Both the position numbers and the translations under genes were made by a program. Positions 1 to 9,435 of a stretch of DNA of 64,000 nt are shown one piece after another. The notes below the pieces were generated by a model. The model was given only the letters and a program-made list of their open reading frames with translations. It was not told the origin of the DNA and searched no databases. Numbering within the stretch: the first letter of the stretch is position 1; every line of letters begins with the position of its first letter. The stretch comes from Hyphomicrobiales bacterium (lineage in GTDB: Bacteria; Pseudomonadota; Alphaproteobacteria; Rhizobiales; Xanthobacteraceae), in the NCBI GenBank assembly GCA_017305555.1, contig JAFKKM010000032.1:1-64000 (forward strand), written 5' to 3'.

Positions 1-12
1 GGAGGTATTGTG

Positions 13-327
13 ATGGCCGCCAAGATTCGCAAGGGTGACAAGGTCATCGTGCTGAACGGCCGCGACAAGGGCCGCACCGGCGAAGTGTTCGAGGTGCGCC
101 CGAGCGAGAACCGCGCTTTGGTGCGTGGCGTCAACATGGTGAAGCGTCATCAGAAGCAGACGCAGAACCAGGAAGGCGGCATCATCTCCAAGGAGAGCCC
201 GATCCACCTGTCCAACATCGCGATCGTCGGCAAGGACGGCAAGCCGACCCGCGTCGGTTTCAAGATTCAGGCCGACGGCACCAAGGTGCGTGTCGCCAAG
301 CGTTCGGGAGCAGAGATCGATGGCTGA
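13..327 (+). CDS. rplX: 50S ribosomal protein L24
   Basis: L24 is one of the first proteins to bind 23S rRNA and starts 50S assembly. The 104-residue product begins with the KOW motif (about residues 5-35, rich in Lys, Gly and Arg) that is typical of L24, and the length is normal for the family. A perfect GGAGG at positions 1-5 lies seven bases before the ATG at 13, so that start is preferred to the in-frame GTG at 10. The 3' end overlaps rplE by 8 bases, which suggests translational coupling. It is the first complete gene in the window; rplN would be expected just upstream. Confidence 0.97.
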   Translation: MAAKIRKGDKVIVLNGRDKGRTGEVFEVRPSENRALVRGVNMVKRHQKQTQNQEGGIISKESPIHLSNIAIVGKDGKPTRVGFKIQADGTKVRVAKRSGAEIDG

Positions 328-877
328 GACCGCTTACGTTCCGCGGCTTCGCGCGGAATACGACAAGAGCATTCGGGCCAAGCTGACCGAGCAGTTCGGT
401 TACGCCAACGTCATGCAGGTGCCGCGGCTGGACAAGGTCGTGCTCAACATGGGCGTCGGCGAAGCCGTCAACGACCGCAAGAAGGCAGAAACCGCGGCGG
501 GCGACTTGTCGCTGATCGCCGGCCAGAAGGCTGTCGTGACCTATTCGCGCATCGCGATCGCAACCTTCAAGCTGCGCGAGAACCAGCCGATCGGCTGCAA
601 GGTGACGCTGCGCAAGGCGCGTGCGTATGACTTCATCGACCGCCTTATCAACGTCGCGCTGCCGCGCGTGCGTGACTTCCGCGGCCTGAACCCGAAGAGC
701 TTCGATGGCCGTGGCAACTACTCGCTCGGCATCAAGGAACACATCATTTTCCCCGAGATCGATTTCGACAAGGCCGGGGAGCCGATCGGTATGGATATTA
801 CGGTTTGCACCACGGCGCAGACCGACGACGAGGCGCGCGCCTTGTTGACCGCTTTCAATTTCCCGTTCCGGCAGTGA
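320..877 (+). CDS. rplE: 50S ribosomal protein L5
   Basis: L5 binds 5S rRNA and forms part of the 50S central protuberance. The product is 185 residues, the usual alphaproteobacterial length, and starts [10 protein letters not shown]. The characteristic segment [16 protein letters not shown] lies near residue 34. The ATG at 320 lies inside the end of rplX (8-base overlap); an in-frame upstream GTG is possible but would extend the protein beyond family length. Order rplX-rplE-rpsN is that of the spc operon. Confidence 0.97.
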   Translation: MAETAYVPRLRAEYDKSIRAKLTEQFGYANVMQVPRLDKVVLNMGVGEAVNDRKKAETAAGDLSLIAGQKAVVTYSRIAIATFKLRENQPIGCKVTLRKARAYDFIDRLINVALPRVRDFRGLNPKSFDGRGNYSLGIKEHIIFPEIDFDKAGEPIGMDITVCTTAQTDDEARALLTAFNFPFRQ

Positions 878-920
878 GTTGCTGAAAAGCCTCTCAAACG
901 CGGATACCTAGGAGCCACGC

Positions 921-1226
921 ATGGCGAAGAAGAGTTCAGTCGAGAAGAACAACCGTCGGAAGAAGATGTCCAAGAACGCGGCGCCGAAGCGCGCGCGTTT
1001 GAAGGCCATCATCGCCGACAAGACCAAGCCGATGGAAGAGCGGTTCGCCGCCACCCTGAAGCTGGCCGAGATGCCGCGCAACTCGTCGACGACGCGCATC
1101 CGCAACCGTTGCGAGCTGACCGGCCGTTCGCGTTCGGTCTACCGGCTCAACAAGCTGAGCCGTATCGCGCTGCGTGAGCTGGGCTCCAAGGGCCTGGTTC
1201 CGGGCCTCGTCAAGTCGAGCTGGTAA
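921..1226 (+). CDS. rpsN: 30S ribosomal protein S14 (zinc-free type)
   Basis: S14 sits in the head of the 30S subunit. The 101-residue product is the long, zinc-independent form: it lacks the paired CxxC motifs of the short zinc-binding version and keeps the C-terminal [11 protein letters not shown] segment. The ATG is preceded by AGGAG at 910-914. It lies 43 bases after rplE and 12 bases before rpsH, in the standard spc operon order. Confidence 0.97.
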   Translation: MAKKSSVEKNNRRKKMSKNAAPKRARLKAIIADKTKPMEERFAATLKLAEMPRNSSTTRIRNRCELTGRSRSVYRLNKLSRIALRELGSKGLVPGLVKSSW

Positions 1227-1238
1227 GGAGGGGCGAGC

Positions 1239-1637
1239 ATGTCAACGCACGATCCGATCAGCGATCTCATCACCCGCATCCGCAACGCGCAGATGCGCTC
1301 CAAGTCCAAGGTTTCGACCCCGGGCTCCAAGATGCGCGCCAGCGTTCTCGAAGTGCTGAAGACCGAGGGCTATATCCGCGGTTACGCCAGCGTCGAGCAC
1401 GCCTCGGGCCGCAACGAGCTTGAGATCGAGCTGAAGTATTTCGATGGCGAGCCGGTCATCCGCGAGATCGAGCGGGTGTCGAAGCCGGGCCGCCGGGTTT
1501 ACGCGTCGGTGAAGAACCTGCCGCGCGTCAACAACGGCCTGGGCATCTCGGTTTTGTCGACGCCGAAGGGAATCATGGCTGACCACGAGGCGCGTGACGC
1601 GAACGTGGGCGGCGAAGTTCTCTTCACGGTGTTCTGA
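1239..1637 (+). CDS. rpsH: 30S ribosomal protein S8
   Basis: S8 binds the central domain of 16S rRNA and, in E. coli, is the autogenous repressor of the spc operon. The 132-residue product begins [18 protein letters not shown], a diagnostic S8 start, and ends with the conserved GGEVLFTVF. An AAGGAGGGG ribosome-binding site lies just before the ATG. Whether this S8 represses its own operon here cannot be judged; the E. coli target lies near rplE, and I did not recognise an obvious copy. Confidence 0.97.
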   Translation: MSTHDPISDLITRIRNAQMRSKSKVSTPGSKMRASVLEVLKTEGYIRGYASVEHASGRNELEIELKYFDGEPVIREIERVSKPGRRVYASVKNLPRVNNGLGISVLSTPKGIMADHEARDANVGGEVLFTVF

Positions 1638-1651
1638 GGAAGGATTTTCGC

Positions 1652-2185
1652 ATGTCACGAGTTGGCAAGAAGCCCGTCGTGGTTCCGTCCGGCGTGACGG
1701 CGGCCGTCGAGGGCCAGACCGTCAAGATGAAGGGGCCGAAGGGCCAGCTTCAGTTCGTCGTCCACGACGACGTCGAGGTGAAGTTCGAGGACGGCGCCGT
1801 CAAGGTTGCGCCGCGTTTCGAGACCAAGCGGGCGCGTTCGCTGTACGGCACCGCGCGTGCGCAGGTGGCGAACCTGGTCGAGGGCGTCACCAAGGGCTTC
1901 GAGAAGAAGCTGGAAATCACCGGCGTCGGTTATCGCGCCGCGTTGCAGGGTAAGAGCCTGCAACTCGCGCTCGGCTACAGCCACGACGTGGTGTATGCGA
2001 TCCCGGAAGGCATCGCCATCACCGTGCCGAAGCCGACCGAGATCGTGATCGCCGGCAACGATTCGCAGCGCGTCGGTCAGGTTGCCGCCGAAATCCGCGG
2101 TTATCGTCCGCCGGAGCCGTACAAGGGCAAGGGCGTGCGCTACGCCGATGAATTCATCTTCCGCAAGGAAGGCAAGAAGAAGTAA
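1652..2185 (+). CDS. rplF: 50S ribosomal protein L6
   Basis: L6 lies near the factor-binding site of the 50S subunit. The 177-residue product starts [15 protein letters not shown] and carries the C-terminal signature [13 protein letters not shown] near residue 152, both typical of bacterial L6. The gene begins 14 bases after rpsH with AGGAAGG as ribosome-binding site and is followed 11 bases later by rplR. Confidence 0.97.
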   Translation: MSRVGKKPVVVPSGVTAAVEGQTVKMKGPKGQLQFVVHDDVEVKFEDGAVKVAPRFETKRARSLYGTARAQVANLVEGVTKGFEKKLEITGVGYRAALQGKSLQLALGYSHDVVYAIPEGIAITVPKPTEIVIAGNDSQRVGQVAAEIRGYRPPEPYKGKGVRYADEFIFRKEGKKK

Positions 2186-2196
2186 CGGAGCCGGTC

Positions 2197-2559
2197 ATGT
2201 CGAAGATGAAAGTTACGAATGCCCGGCGTCAGCAGCGCGTGAGGCTTGCCCTGCGCCGCACCGCCAACGGTCGCCCGCGGCTGTCGGTGTTCCGCTCGTC
2301 GAAGCATATCTATGCCCAGGTCATCGACGACCAGAAGGGCGAGACGCTGGCGTCGGCCTCCTCGCTGGAGAAGGCGATGCGCGACAGCGGCAAGACCGGC
2401 GCCAACATCGATGCGGCGGCTGCGGTCGGCAAGTTGCTCGCCGAGCGCGCCGTCAAGAACGGCGTCAAGGAAGTGGTGTTCGATCGCGGCCGCTATCTCT
2501 ATCACGGCCGCGTCAAGGCGCTGGCCGATGCGGCCCGCGAGAGCGGCCTGAGCTTCTAA
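2197..2559 (+). CDS. rplR: 50S ribosomal protein L18
   Basis: L18 binds 5S rRNA together with L5 and L25. The 120-residue product has the usual basic N-terminus and the conserved [16 protein letters not shown] segment (about residues 27-42). Length is normal. It lies between rplF and rpsE in the standard order; the ATG at 2197 follows ACGGAGCC. Confidence 0.97.
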   Translation: MSKMKVTNARRQQRVRLALRRTANGRPRLSVFRSSKHIYAQVIDDQKGETLASASSLEKAMRDSGKTGANIDAAAAVGKLLAERAVKNGVKEVVFDRGRYLYHGRVKALADAARESGLSF

Positions 2560-2619
2560 GTTTGGTTTTGAACGAACAGATGGATTGGGGTTCTCACCCC
2601 GCAAGGATTGGAAAACACC

Positions 2620-3195
2620 ATGGCAGGTGAACGCGAACGCGGCGGACGCGAACGGAGCAGGGATCGCGAGGAGCGCGACAGCGAGTTCGTCGACAAGCTC
2701 GTCCACATCAACCGTGTGGCCAAGGTCGTCAAGGGCGGTAAGCGCTTCGGTTTCGCGGCGCTGGTCGTGATTGGCGATCAGAAGGGCCGGGTCGGGTTCG
2801 GCCACGGCAAGGCGCGCGAAGTTCCGGAGGCGATCCGCAAGGCCACTGAATCGGCCAAGCGTAATCTCACCCGCGTCGCGTTGCGCGAAGGCCGCACGCT
2901 GCATCACGACATCGCCGGCCGTCACGGCGCCGGTCGCGTCTATCTGCGTGCCGCTCCGGCCGGTACCGGCATCATCGCCGGCGGCCCGATGCGCGCGGTG
3001 TTCGAAACGCTCGGCATTCAGGACGTGGTGGCGAAGTCGATCGGTTCGTCGAATCCGTACAACATGATCCGCGCGACCTTCGACGCGCTGAAGCATCAGG
3101 ACTCGCCGCGCTCGGTCGCTGCCCGCCGCAACATCAAGGTCTCGACCTTGCAGTCGCGTCGCGTCGGTGGCGATGCCGAAGTGGTCGCCGACTAA
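2620..3195 (+). CDS. rpsE: 30S ribosomal protein S5
   Basis: S5 contributes to decoding fidelity and mRNA helicase activity at the mRNA entry site. From the ATG at 2620 the product is 191 residues: an N-terminal extension rich in Arg and Glu (residues 1-22), then the S5 double-stranded RNA-binding domain with [15 protein letters not shown] and the C-terminal domain with the STLQSRR ending. A TTG at 2608 is in frame, but the ATG product matches the family start MAGERERGG. The 60-base gap to rplR is longer than the others in this part of the operon. Confidence 0.97.
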   Translation: MAGERERGGRERSRDREERDSEFVDKLVHINRVAKVVKGGKRFGFAALVVIGDQKGRVGFGHGKAREVPEAIRKATESAKRNLTRVALREGRTLHHDIAGRHGAGRVYLRAAPAGTGIIAGGPMRAVFETLGIQDVVAKSIGSSNPYNMIRATFDALKHQDSPRSVAARRNIKVSTLQSRRVGGDAEVVAD

Positions 3196-3280
3196 ACAGG
3201 CGGATGCGGTGTGGAGCGGCGCCAGGAATGCGCGGCTCCCACCGGTCCCAGATTGAATTGACCGTTCTGGAGTGATGACG

Positions 3281-3475
3281 ATGGCCAAGGCCACAAAGAC
3301 GATCAAGGTCATGCAGACCGGCAGCGCGATCCGCCGTCAGCAGGTGCAGCGGCAGACGCTGGTTGGCCTCAAGCTCAACAAGATCGGCCGCGTCGCCGAA
3401 TTGCAGGATACGCCTGAGGTTCGCGGCATGATCAACAGGGTACACCACCTCGTTCGCGTGATTGACGACAAGTAG
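3281..3475 (+). CDS. rpmD: 50S ribosomal protein L30
   Basis: L30 is a small protein on the 50S solvent side. The 64-residue product starts [19 protein letters not shown] and contains the family segment [15 protein letters not shown]. The ATG at 3281 is preferred over an in-frame GTG at 3272 and ATG at 3275, because it gives the normal length and the normal N-terminus; TGGAG lies upstream at 3268-3272. It falls between rpsE and rplO as in other spc operons. Confidence 0.95.
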   Translation: MAKATKTIKVMQTGSAIRRQQVQRQTLVGLKLNKIGRVAELQDTPEVRGMINRVHHLVRVIDDK

Positions 3476-3582
3476 GAATTCGCCGTCAGACCCGGCCTTA
3501 TGTCGGGCATCCATGTCTTGTTGAGTCAGCCGGCGCTGATGGAAAGACGGGATGATATGACGGAAACGATGAGGACAGGACG

Positions 3583-4068
3583 ATGAAACTCACCGATATC
3601 GCCGACAATGCCGGTTCGCGCAAAAAGCGTATGCGCGTCGGCCGTGGCATCGGCTCCGGCAAGGGCAAGACCTCCGGCCGTGGCGGCAAGGGCCAGACCG
3701 CGCGCTCGGGCGTGCGCATCAAGGGCTTCGAGGGCGGCCAGATGCCGCTGCATCGCCGCCTGCCGAAGCGCGGCTTCCACAATATCTTCCGGCTCGACTT
3801 CGCGGAGGTCAATCTCGACCGTCTGCAAGCCGCGATCGACGCCAAGACGCTCGATGCGAAGGCCGTCATCAACGCCGAGGCGCTGGTGAAGGCACGCGTT
3901 CTGCGCCGCGCCAAGGACGGCGTGCGGCTGCTCGGCCGTGGCGAGATCAAGGCGAAGCTGAACATCGAAGTTCACGGCGCCTCGAAGTCGGCGATCGAAG
4001 CGATCGAGAAGGCGGGTGGATCGGTCAAGATCCTGGCGCCGAAGAACGACGAAGGCGAAGCGGCGTAA
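3583..4068 (+). CDS. rplO: 50S ribosomal protein L15
   Basis: L15 is a late assembly protein of the 50S subunit. The 161-residue product has the Gly/Arg/Lys-rich N-terminal tail (residues 15-45, [15 protein letters not shown]) and the [19 protein letters not shown] segment that define L15, followed by the globular C-terminal domain. It begins 107 bases after rpmD. The 153 bases between it and secY contain an imperfect hairpin near 4170-4187 but no gene. Confidence 0.97.
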   Translation: MKLTDIADNAGSRKKRMRVGRGIGSGKGKTSGRGGKGQTARSGVRIKGFEGGQMPLHRRLPKRGFHNIFRLDFAEVNLDRLQAAIDAKTLDAKAVINAEALVKARVLRRAKDGVRLLGRGEIKAKLNIEVHGASKSAIEAIEKAGGSVKILAPKNDEGEAA

Positions 4069-4221
4069 CATTCGCGTCATTGTCCTTTACGGACGAACGG
4101 TGCGGACTGCTGCTGTGATAGACATGAGACGATTGCCGAGCACCAGAAAATGTCCGGCGTCTGCTGAATGCCTCGCCATGGCGGGGCATAACAGTGCCAG
4201 GGGCGCGGGAGAAAGCTGATT

Positions 4222-5553
4222 ATGGTCTCTGCTGCAGAACAACTCGCCTCCAATCTCAATTTCTCCGCGCTGGCCAAGGCCGACGAACTCAAGAAGCGTA
4301 TCTGGTTCACGCTGGGTGCGTTGATCGTTTATCGGCTCGGCACCTACATTCCGCTGCCCGGCATCGATCCCGGCGTGTGGAGCCAGATCTTCCGCACGCA
4401 GGCGGGCGGCATCCTCGGCATGTTCAACATGTTCTCGGGGGGCGGCATCGACCGCATGGCGATCTTCGCGCTCAACATCATGCCGTACATCTCGGCATCG
4501 ATTATCCTTCAGCTTCTGACCTCGGTGATGCCGTCGCTGGAAGCGCTGAAGAAGGAAGGCGAGGCTGGCCGCAAGATCATCAACCAGTACACCCGCTATC
4601 TCACCGTGGTGCTCGCGGTGTTGCAGGCCTATGGCATCGCGGTCGGCTTGCAGGGCGCCGGCAACGTCGTCAGCCAGCCGGGCATGTTCTTCCTGATCTC
4701 GACGGCGCTGACCCTGACCGGCGGCACCATGTTCCTGATGTGGTTGGGCGAGCAGATCACCGCGCGCGGCATCGGCAACGGTATTTCGCTGATCATCATG
4801 GCGGGCATTGTCGCCGAACTGCCTTCGGCGTTGGCCAGCACCCTCGAACTCGGCCGCCAGGGCGCGCTGTCGACTGCGGTGATTCTTGCCATCCTGGTGA
4901 TGGCGGTGGCGGTGATTGCGATCATCGTGTTCGTCGAGCGGGCGCAGCGCCGGCTTCTGATCCAGTATCCGAAGCGTCAGGTCGGCAACAAGATGTTCGA
5001 GGGGCAGTCCTCGCATCTGCCGCTGAAGCTCAACACCTCGGGCGTGATTCCGCCGATCTTCGCCTCGTCGCTGCTGCTCTTGCCGACCACGGTCGCCAAC
5101 TTCAATGCCGGGTCGGGTCCTGAATGGCTGCAGTGGCTCAACACCAATCTCGGCCACGGCCGACCGCTGTATCTCGCGCTGTATCTCGGGCTGATTCTGT
5201 TCTTCACGTTCTTCTATACGGCAGTGGTGTTCAATCCGACCGAGACCGCGGACAATCTGAAGAAGCATGGCGGCTTCATTCCGGGTATTCGTCCTGGTGA
5301 GCGCACTGCCGAGTACATCGATTACGTGCTGTCGCGCATTACCGTCATCGGCGCGATCTATCTGGCGCTCGTCTGTCTGGTGCCTGAAATTCTCATTTCG
5401 TACGCCTCGGTTCCGTTCTACTTTGGCGGCACATCGCTGCTGATCGTGGTCAGCGTGACGATGGATACGGTGGCGCAGGTCCAGGGCTACCTGCTGGCGC
5501 ACCAGTATGAGGGCTTGATACGGAAGTCGAAACTAAGGGGCCGACGTAAATGA
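4222..5553 (+). CDS. secY: protein translocase subunit SecY
   Basis: SecY forms the protein-conducting channel in the inner membrane, working with SecE, SecG and SecA. The 443-residue product has the expected ten hydrophobic segments and the SecY signatures PLPGIDP (about 43-49), the plug region with [14 protein letters not shown], and [13 protein letters not shown] in the C-terminal half. It ends in the positively charged tail LRGRRK. The ATGA at 5550-5553 overlaps the adk start by 4 bases, so adk translation is probably coupled to secY. rpmJ does not follow. Confidence 0.98.
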   Translation: MVSAAEQLASNLNFSALAKADELKKRIWFTLGALIVYRLGTYIPLPGIDPGVWSQIFRTQAGGILGMFNMFSGGGIDRMAIFALNIMPYISASIILQLLTSVMPSLEALKKEGEAGRKIINQYTRYLTVVLAVLQAYGIAVGLQGAGNVVSQPGMFFLISTALTLTGGTMFLMWLGEQITARGIGNGISLIIMAGIVAELPSALASTLELGRQGALSTAVILAILVMAVAVIAIIVFVERAQRRLLIQYPKRQVGNKMFEGQSSHLPLKLNTSGVIPPIFASSLLLLPTTVANFNAGSGPEWLQWLNTNLGHGRPLYLALYLGLILFFTFFYTAVVFNPTETADNLKKHGGFIPGIRPGERTAEYIDYVLSRITVIGAIYLALVCLVPEILISYASVPFYFGGTSLLIVVSVTMDTVAQVQGYLLAHQYEGLIRKSKLRGRRK

Positions 5554-6497
5554 GACTGATTCTTCTCGGGCCGCCGGGGGCGGGCAAGGGAACGCAAGCG
5601 CAGCATCTGGTTCAACGACACGGCATCGTTCAACTTTCCACCGGCGACATGTTGCGCGCCGCGGTGAAGGCCGGAACGCCGGTCGGTCTCAAGGCCAAGG
5701 ACATCATGGCCAGCGGTGGTCTGGTGCCGGACGAGGTGGTCGTCGGTATCATCGCCGATCGCATCGAAGAGGCCGACGCAAAGAACGGTTTCATTCTCGA
5801 TGGCTTCCCGCGCACGGTGCCGCAGGCCCAGGCGCTCGACAAGCTTCTGAAGTCGAAGGGATTGGCGCTCGACGCGGTGCTCGAACTGCGTGTCAACGAG
5901 GGCGCGCTGCTGCGCCGGGTCGAGACCCGCATCGCCGAGATGAAGGCGCGCGGTGAAGCCGTCCGCGCCGACGACACGCCGGAAGTGCTGTCGCAGCGGC
6001 TCGCCAACTACCGCGCCCAGACCGAACCGCTGGTCGATTATTACGGCGAGAAGCGCAAGCTCGCGACCATCGACGGCATGAAGTCGATCGATGAAGTGAC
6101 CGCCGATATCAAGCGCGTGCTCGACGCCTTGAGCGAATCTGCGGCGAAGCCCACCAAAGCCCGGCGCAAACCGGCGGCCAAGAAGGCCAAGGCCAAGAAG
6201 GCAGCCAAGGCGGCGTCAGCCGGCCGAAGCGCCAAAAAGGCCAAGACGGCTAAAAAGGCTGTTAAGAAAGCCGCCAAGAAGGCAGTGAAAAAGACCGCCA
6301 AGAAAGCAGCTCCCAAGCGGGGAGCGGCCAAAAAGGCGAAGAAATCGGCCAAACCGGCCGCCAAGAAGGCCAAAACGGCCGCCCGCAAGGGAAGTGTCAA
6401 GAGAACCCGCAAGGGAGCCAAGGCAAGTTCCCGGCCCGCGAAAAAGGTCACGAAAAAGCGAGCCAAATCCGCCAGGCGGTTGACGAAACGAGGATGA
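5550..6497 (+). CDS. adk: adenylate kinase with a 120-residue Lys/Ala-rich tail
   Basis: Adenylate kinase interconverts ATP, AMP and ADP in the cytoplasm. Residues 1-195 are a complete short-LID enzyme: P-loop GPPGAGKGT (7-15), STGDMLR (30-36), DGFPRT (84-89) and the DDTPE/RL segment (141-151). Residues 196-315 are an added low-complexity tail made almost only of Lys, Ala, Arg, Thr and Ser with repeated KKAAKK-like units, resembling eukaryotic H1 or bacterial HU-tail sequences. Nothing in the tail looks catalytic; by its charge it could bind nucleic acid or ribosomes, which is inference. The frame is uninterrupted, so the tail is part of the gene rather than a second gene. The usual length is about 190-220 residues. 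Confidence 0.96.
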   Translation: MRLILLGPPGAGKGTQAQHLVQRHGIVQLSTGDMLRAAVKAGTPVGLKAKDIMASGGLVPDEVVVGIIADRIEEADAKNGFILDGFPRTVPQAQALDKLLKSKGLALDAVLELRVNEGALLRRVETRIAEMKARGEAVRADDTPEVLSQRLANYRAQTEPLVDYYGEKRKLATIDGMKSIDEVTADIKRVLDALSESAAKPTKARRKPAAKKAKAKKAAKAASAGRSAKKAKTAKKAVKKAAKKAVKKTAKKAAPKRGAAKKAKKSAKPAAKKAKTAARKGSVKRTRKGAKASSRPAKKVTKKRAKSARRLTKRG

Positions 6498-6653
6498 ATC
6501 CTTTAATAAGCCCTGCATTCAGTCGGATTTTTTCAGACGATGCCGGGCCCCAAGGTGATTGAGGGGCGGGCGTCGTATTCGCGTTTGCGACCGCCTGCCT
6601 AAGCTAGTCGAGAAACTGCCGGTCCAACATGGCCGGTGACAGGAGAGAAGTCT

Positions 6654-7022
6654 GTGGCCCGTATCGCAGGTGTGAATATCCCGACCAACAAGCGCGTGCT
6701 GATCGCGCTGCAGTACATTCACGGCATCGGCCAGAAGAACGCTGCCGATATCATCGAGAAGGTGAAGATTCCGGTGGACCGCCGGGTCAACCAGCTCACC
6801 GACGCGGAAGTGCTGCAAATCCGCGAAGTGATCGACCGCGACTATCTGGTCGAGGGCGACCTTCGCCGTGAGACCGGCATGAACATCAAGCGTCTGATGG
6901 ACCTCGGCTGCTATCGCGGTCTGCGTCATCGCCGCGGTCTTCCGGTTCGTGGCCAGCGCACGCATACCAATGCGCGCACCCGCAAGGGTCCGGCCAAGGC
7001 GATCGCCGGCAAGAAGAAGTAA
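6654..7022 (+). CDS. rpsM: 30S ribosomal protein S13
   Basis: S13 lies in the 30S head and contacts the P-site tRNA and the 50S subunit. A GTG start at 6654 gives 122 residues beginning (M)[13 protein letters not shown], which is the family N-terminus; AGGAGA lies seven bases before it at 6641-6646. An in-frame upstream ATG would add residues not seen in the family. The C-terminus has [18 protein letters not shown]. It opens the alpha-operon part of the cluster, 156 bases after adk. Confidence 0.97.
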   Translation: MARIAGVNIPTNKRVLIALQYIHGIGQKNAADIIEKVKIPVDRRVNQLTDAEVLQIREVIDRDYLVEGDLRRETGMNIKRLMDLGCYRGLRHRRGLPVRGQRTHTNARTRKGPAKAIAGKKK

Positions 7023-7025
7023 GCA

Positions 7026-7091
7026 AGCGAATAGAGCGTAGCGAATAGCGAATAGAGTTTTCTCTTCGCTACCAACTATTCGCTATTCGCT
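7026..7091. repeat. palindromic GCGAATAG repeat between rpsM and rpsK
   Basis: Repeated GCGAATAG units on the left are matched by CTATTCGC units on the right, so the segment can fold into a long hairpin. The same arrangement occurs at 8689-8761 between rpoA and rplQ. Both copies lie inside the ribosomal operon and neither is followed by a T-run, so an RNA hairpin or a mobile palindromic element is more likely than a terminator. Confidence 0.85.
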
Positions 7092-7147
7092 CATCAGGTG
7101 GAGCCGCTGGAATCACGGCGGCGTTGAGATCGTAAAAAGGAACTGTA

Positions 7148-7537
7148 ATGGCTAAAGAAGCTGCCCGCGTTCGCCGTCGTGAGCGCAAGAACATCGCGTC
7201 CGGTATCGCGCATGTGAATTCGTCGTTCAACAACACGACCATCACCATCACCGACGCGCAGGGCAACACCATTGCCTGGTCGTCGGCTGGCACGATGGGC
7301 TTCAAGGGCTCGCGCAAGTCGACCCCGTATGCGGCGCAGGTTGCCGCGGAGGACGTTTCCAAGAAGGCTCAGGAACACGGTATGCGCACCCTCGAAGTCG
7401 AGGTGGCGGGACCGGGTTCGGGCCGTGAGTCGGCGCTGCGTGCGTTGCAGGCCGCGGGTTTCACCGTCACTTCGATCCGCGACGTGACCACGATCCCGCA
7501 CAACGGCTGCCGCCCGCGCAAGCGTCGTCGCGTTTAA
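7148..7537 (+). CDS. rpsK: 30S ribosomal protein S11
   Basis: S11 forms part of the 30S platform. The 129-residue product contains [20 protein letters not shown] and ends in the strongly conserved [18 protein letters not shown], diagnostic of S11. AAAAAGGAAC precedes the ATG. In E. coli rpsD would come next; here rpoA follows directly, as in other alphaproteobacteria. Confidence 0.97.
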   Translation: MAKEAARVRRRERKNIASGIAHVNSSFNNTTITITDAQGNTIAWSSAGTMGFKGSRKSTPYAAQVAAEDVSKKAQEHGMRTLEVEVAGPGSGRESALRALQAAGFTVTSIRDVTTIPHNGCRPRKRRRV

Positions 7538-7653
7538 GCCGCAGGGCTTTTGTCGCGACCGCGCCACGGGCCGCGACGGCTGTTCGATCTTCGGACGCGG
7601 GCCGATCCCCGCGACCTCCAACGCCAGTTGTTTTGATGGCAAAGCTGGCCTGT

Positions 7654-8685
7654 ATGGGTGAAACAGTGACGATCCAGAAAAATTGGCAAGAATTGATCCG
7701 CCCCAGCAAGCTGCAAGTGACGCCGGGCGCGGACGCTACCCGTTTCGCGACCCTCGTCGCCGAGCCGCTCGAGCGTGGTTTCGGCCAGACGCTGGGCAAT
7801 GCGCTCCGCCGCATTCTGCTGTCCTCGCTGCAAGGCGCGGCGGTGCAGTCGGTGCACATCGACGGTGTGCTGCACGAGTTCTCCTCGATTGCCGGCGTGC
7901 GTGAAGACGTCACCGACATCGTGCTGAACATCAAGGACATCTCGATCAAGATGCAGGGCGAAGGCCCGAAGCGCATGGTCGTGAAGAAGCAGGGGCCGGG
8001 CACCGTTACCGCGGGCGACATCCAGACCGTCGGCGACATCACCATCCTCAATCCGGAATTGCAGCTTTGCACGCTGGATGACGGCGCTGAAATCCGCATG
8101 GAATTCACCGTCAACACCGGCAAGGGCTACGTCGCCGCCGAGCGCAATCGTCCGGAAGACGCGCCGATCGGCCTGATCCCGGTCGACAGCCTGTATTCGC
8201 CGGTGCGCAAGGTGTCGTACAAGGTCGAGAACACCCGCGAGGGCCAGATCCTCGACTACGACAAGCTGACCATGACCATCGAGACCAACGGCGGCATCAC
8301 GCCGGAAGACTCCGTGGCCTATGCCGCACGCATCCTGCAAGACCAGCTCAACGTGTTCGTCAACTTCGAAGAGCCGCGCAAGGAAGTGGCCGCCGAGATC
8401 ATTCCGGATCTGGCGTTCAACCCGGCGTTCCTCAAGAAGGTCGACGAGCTGGAGTTGTCGGTGCGCTCCGCCAACTGCCTGAAGAACGACAACATCGTCT
8501 ACATCGGCGACCTGGTTCAGAAGTCGGAAGCGGAGATGCTGCGTACCCCGAACTTCGGCCGCAAGTCGCTGAACGAGATCAAGGAAGTGCTGGCCCAGAT
8601 GGGTCTGCATCTCGGCATGGAAGTGCCCGGTTGGCCGCCGGAAAACATCGACGAGCTGGCCAAGCGCTTCGAGGATCACTACTAA
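7654..8685 (+). CDS. rpoA: DNA-directed RNA polymerase subunit alpha
   Basis: The alpha subunit dimerises to start RNA polymerase assembly; its C-terminal domain binds UP elements and activators. The 343-residue product has the N-terminal dimerisation domain with [20 protein letters not shown] (about 37-56) and the C-terminal domain with [13 protein letters not shown] and [15 protein letters not shown]. The ATG at 7654 gives [15 protein letters not shown]; a GTG at 7666 would give a 339-residue version, and an ATG at 7636 is also in frame. No strong ribosome-binding site decides among them. Confidence 0.97.
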   Translation: MGETVTIQKNWQELIRPSKLQVTPGADATRFATLVAEPLERGFGQTLGNALRRILLSSLQGAAVQSVHIDGVLHEFSSIAGVREDVTDIVLNIKDISIKMQGEGPKRMVVKKQGPGTVTAGDIQTVGDITILNPELQLCTLDDGAEIRMEFTVNTGKGYVAAERNRPEDAPIGLIPVDSLYSPVRKVSYKVENTREGQILDYDKLTMTIETNGGITPEDSVAYAARILQDQLNVFVNFEEPRKEVAAEIIPDLAFNPAFLKKVDELELSVRSANCLKNDNIVYIGDLVQKSEAEMLRTPNFGRKSLNEIKEVLAQMGLHLGMEVPGWPPENIDELAKRFEDHY

Positions 8686-8688
8686 GAG

Positions 8689-8761
8689 AGCGAATAGCGA
8701 ATAGGGAGTAGCGAATAGAATAGGCCACTTACTATTCGCTACTGACTACCAACTACTCGCT
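8689..8761. repeat. palindromic GCGAATAG repeat between rpoA and rplQ
   Basis: Second copy of the element at 7026-7091: AGCGAATAGCGAATAG on the left and CTATTCGCT / CTACTCGCT units on the right. It begins three bases after the rpoA stop codon and fills most of the space before rplQ. Confidence 0.85.
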
Positions 8762-8843
8762 CCCTCCACCGGGCGAACGCAGGAAGCCCACCTGAGCAAC
8801 ATGTCCGACGAGCGGTCGTGACACAGAATGAAGGATACATCAC

Positions 8844-9260
8844 ATGCGTCACGGCAAGGTTCATCGCAAGCTCAACCGCACCGCCGAACACCGCAAGGCA
8901 ATGTTCGCCAATATGGCGGCGTCGCTGATCAAGCACGAGCAGATCGTTACCACGCTGCCGAAGGCGAAGGAGCTTCGCCCGATCGTCGAGAAGCTGGTCA
9001 CGCTCGGCAAGAAGGGCGGGCTTTCGCTGCGCCGTCAGGCTATCAGCGAGTTGCGCGACCTGGATCAGGTGCGCAAGCTCTTCGATACGCTGGCGACCCG
9101 CTACAAGGATCGTCAGGGCGGTTACACCCGCATCATCAAGGCCGGCTTCCGCTACGGCGATAATGCGCCGATGGCGGTGATCGAGTTCGTCGATCGCGAC
9201 GTCGATGCCAAGGGCAAGGACTCCGGCCCGGTGCAGGGCGAGGCGTCGGAAGCGGCGTAA
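8844..9260 (+). CDS. rplQ: 50S ribosomal protein L17
   Basis: L17 lies near the peptide exit tunnel of the 50S subunit. The 138-residue product begins [20 protein letters not shown], the diagnostic L17 start, followed by the basic helix with LPKAKELRP. The last 20 residues are an acidic, alphaproteobacterial-type extension. It is the last gene of the alpha operon and is followed at once by a strong terminator. Confidence 0.97.
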   Translation: MRHGKVHRKLNRTAEHRKAMFANMAASLIKHEQIVTTLPKAKELRPIVEKLVTLGKKGGLSLRRQAISELRDLDQVRKLFDTLATRYKDRQGGYTRIIKAGFRYGDNAPMAVIEFVDRDVDAKGKDSGPVQGEASEAA

Positions 9261-9283
9261 GCCTGCTGACCATCGAATTTAAA

Positions 9284-9308
9284 AGCGGCGCCTCGGCGCC
9301 GCTTTTTT
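9284..9308 (+). terminator. rho-independent terminator of the ribosomal operon
   Basis: The inverted repeat AGCGGCGCC / GGCGCCGCT is followed directly by a run of six T residues, 23 bases after the rplQ stop codon. It closes the spc-alpha transcription unit. Confidence 0.93.
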
Positions 9309-9332
9309 GTTTGTGAGAATTGCAAACGGCTC

Positions 9333-9416
9333 CGTCATTGCGAGGAGCGAAGCGACGAAGCAATCCAGTCCTTGCTTCGTCGCTTTCTGGATTGCTTCGC
9401 TTCGCTCGCAATGACG
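9333..9416. repeat. palindromic repeat family A (CGTCATTGCGAG), copy 1
   Basis: The element starts with CGTCATTGCGAG and ends with CTCGCAATGACG, so the whole 84 bases form a long imperfect hairpin. The inner part contains GCAATCCAG and CTGGATTGC. Two further copies are at 25420-25502 and 36414-36498. It lies between the ends of converging transcription units. Confidence 0.9.
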
Positions 9417-9435
9417 AAATGAGAGGCGGTCCTGC

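Noticed and set aside
2140-3312. Long minus-strand open frame opposite ribosomal genes rplR and rpsE.
   Set aside because: The plus-strand ribosomal genes are certain, so this is a shadow.
5550-6497. The Lys/Ala-rich end of adk as a separate gene or a CRISPR/tandem-repeat array.
   Set aside because: It is in the same frame as the Adk core with no stop, and the DNA repeats are short and imperfect.
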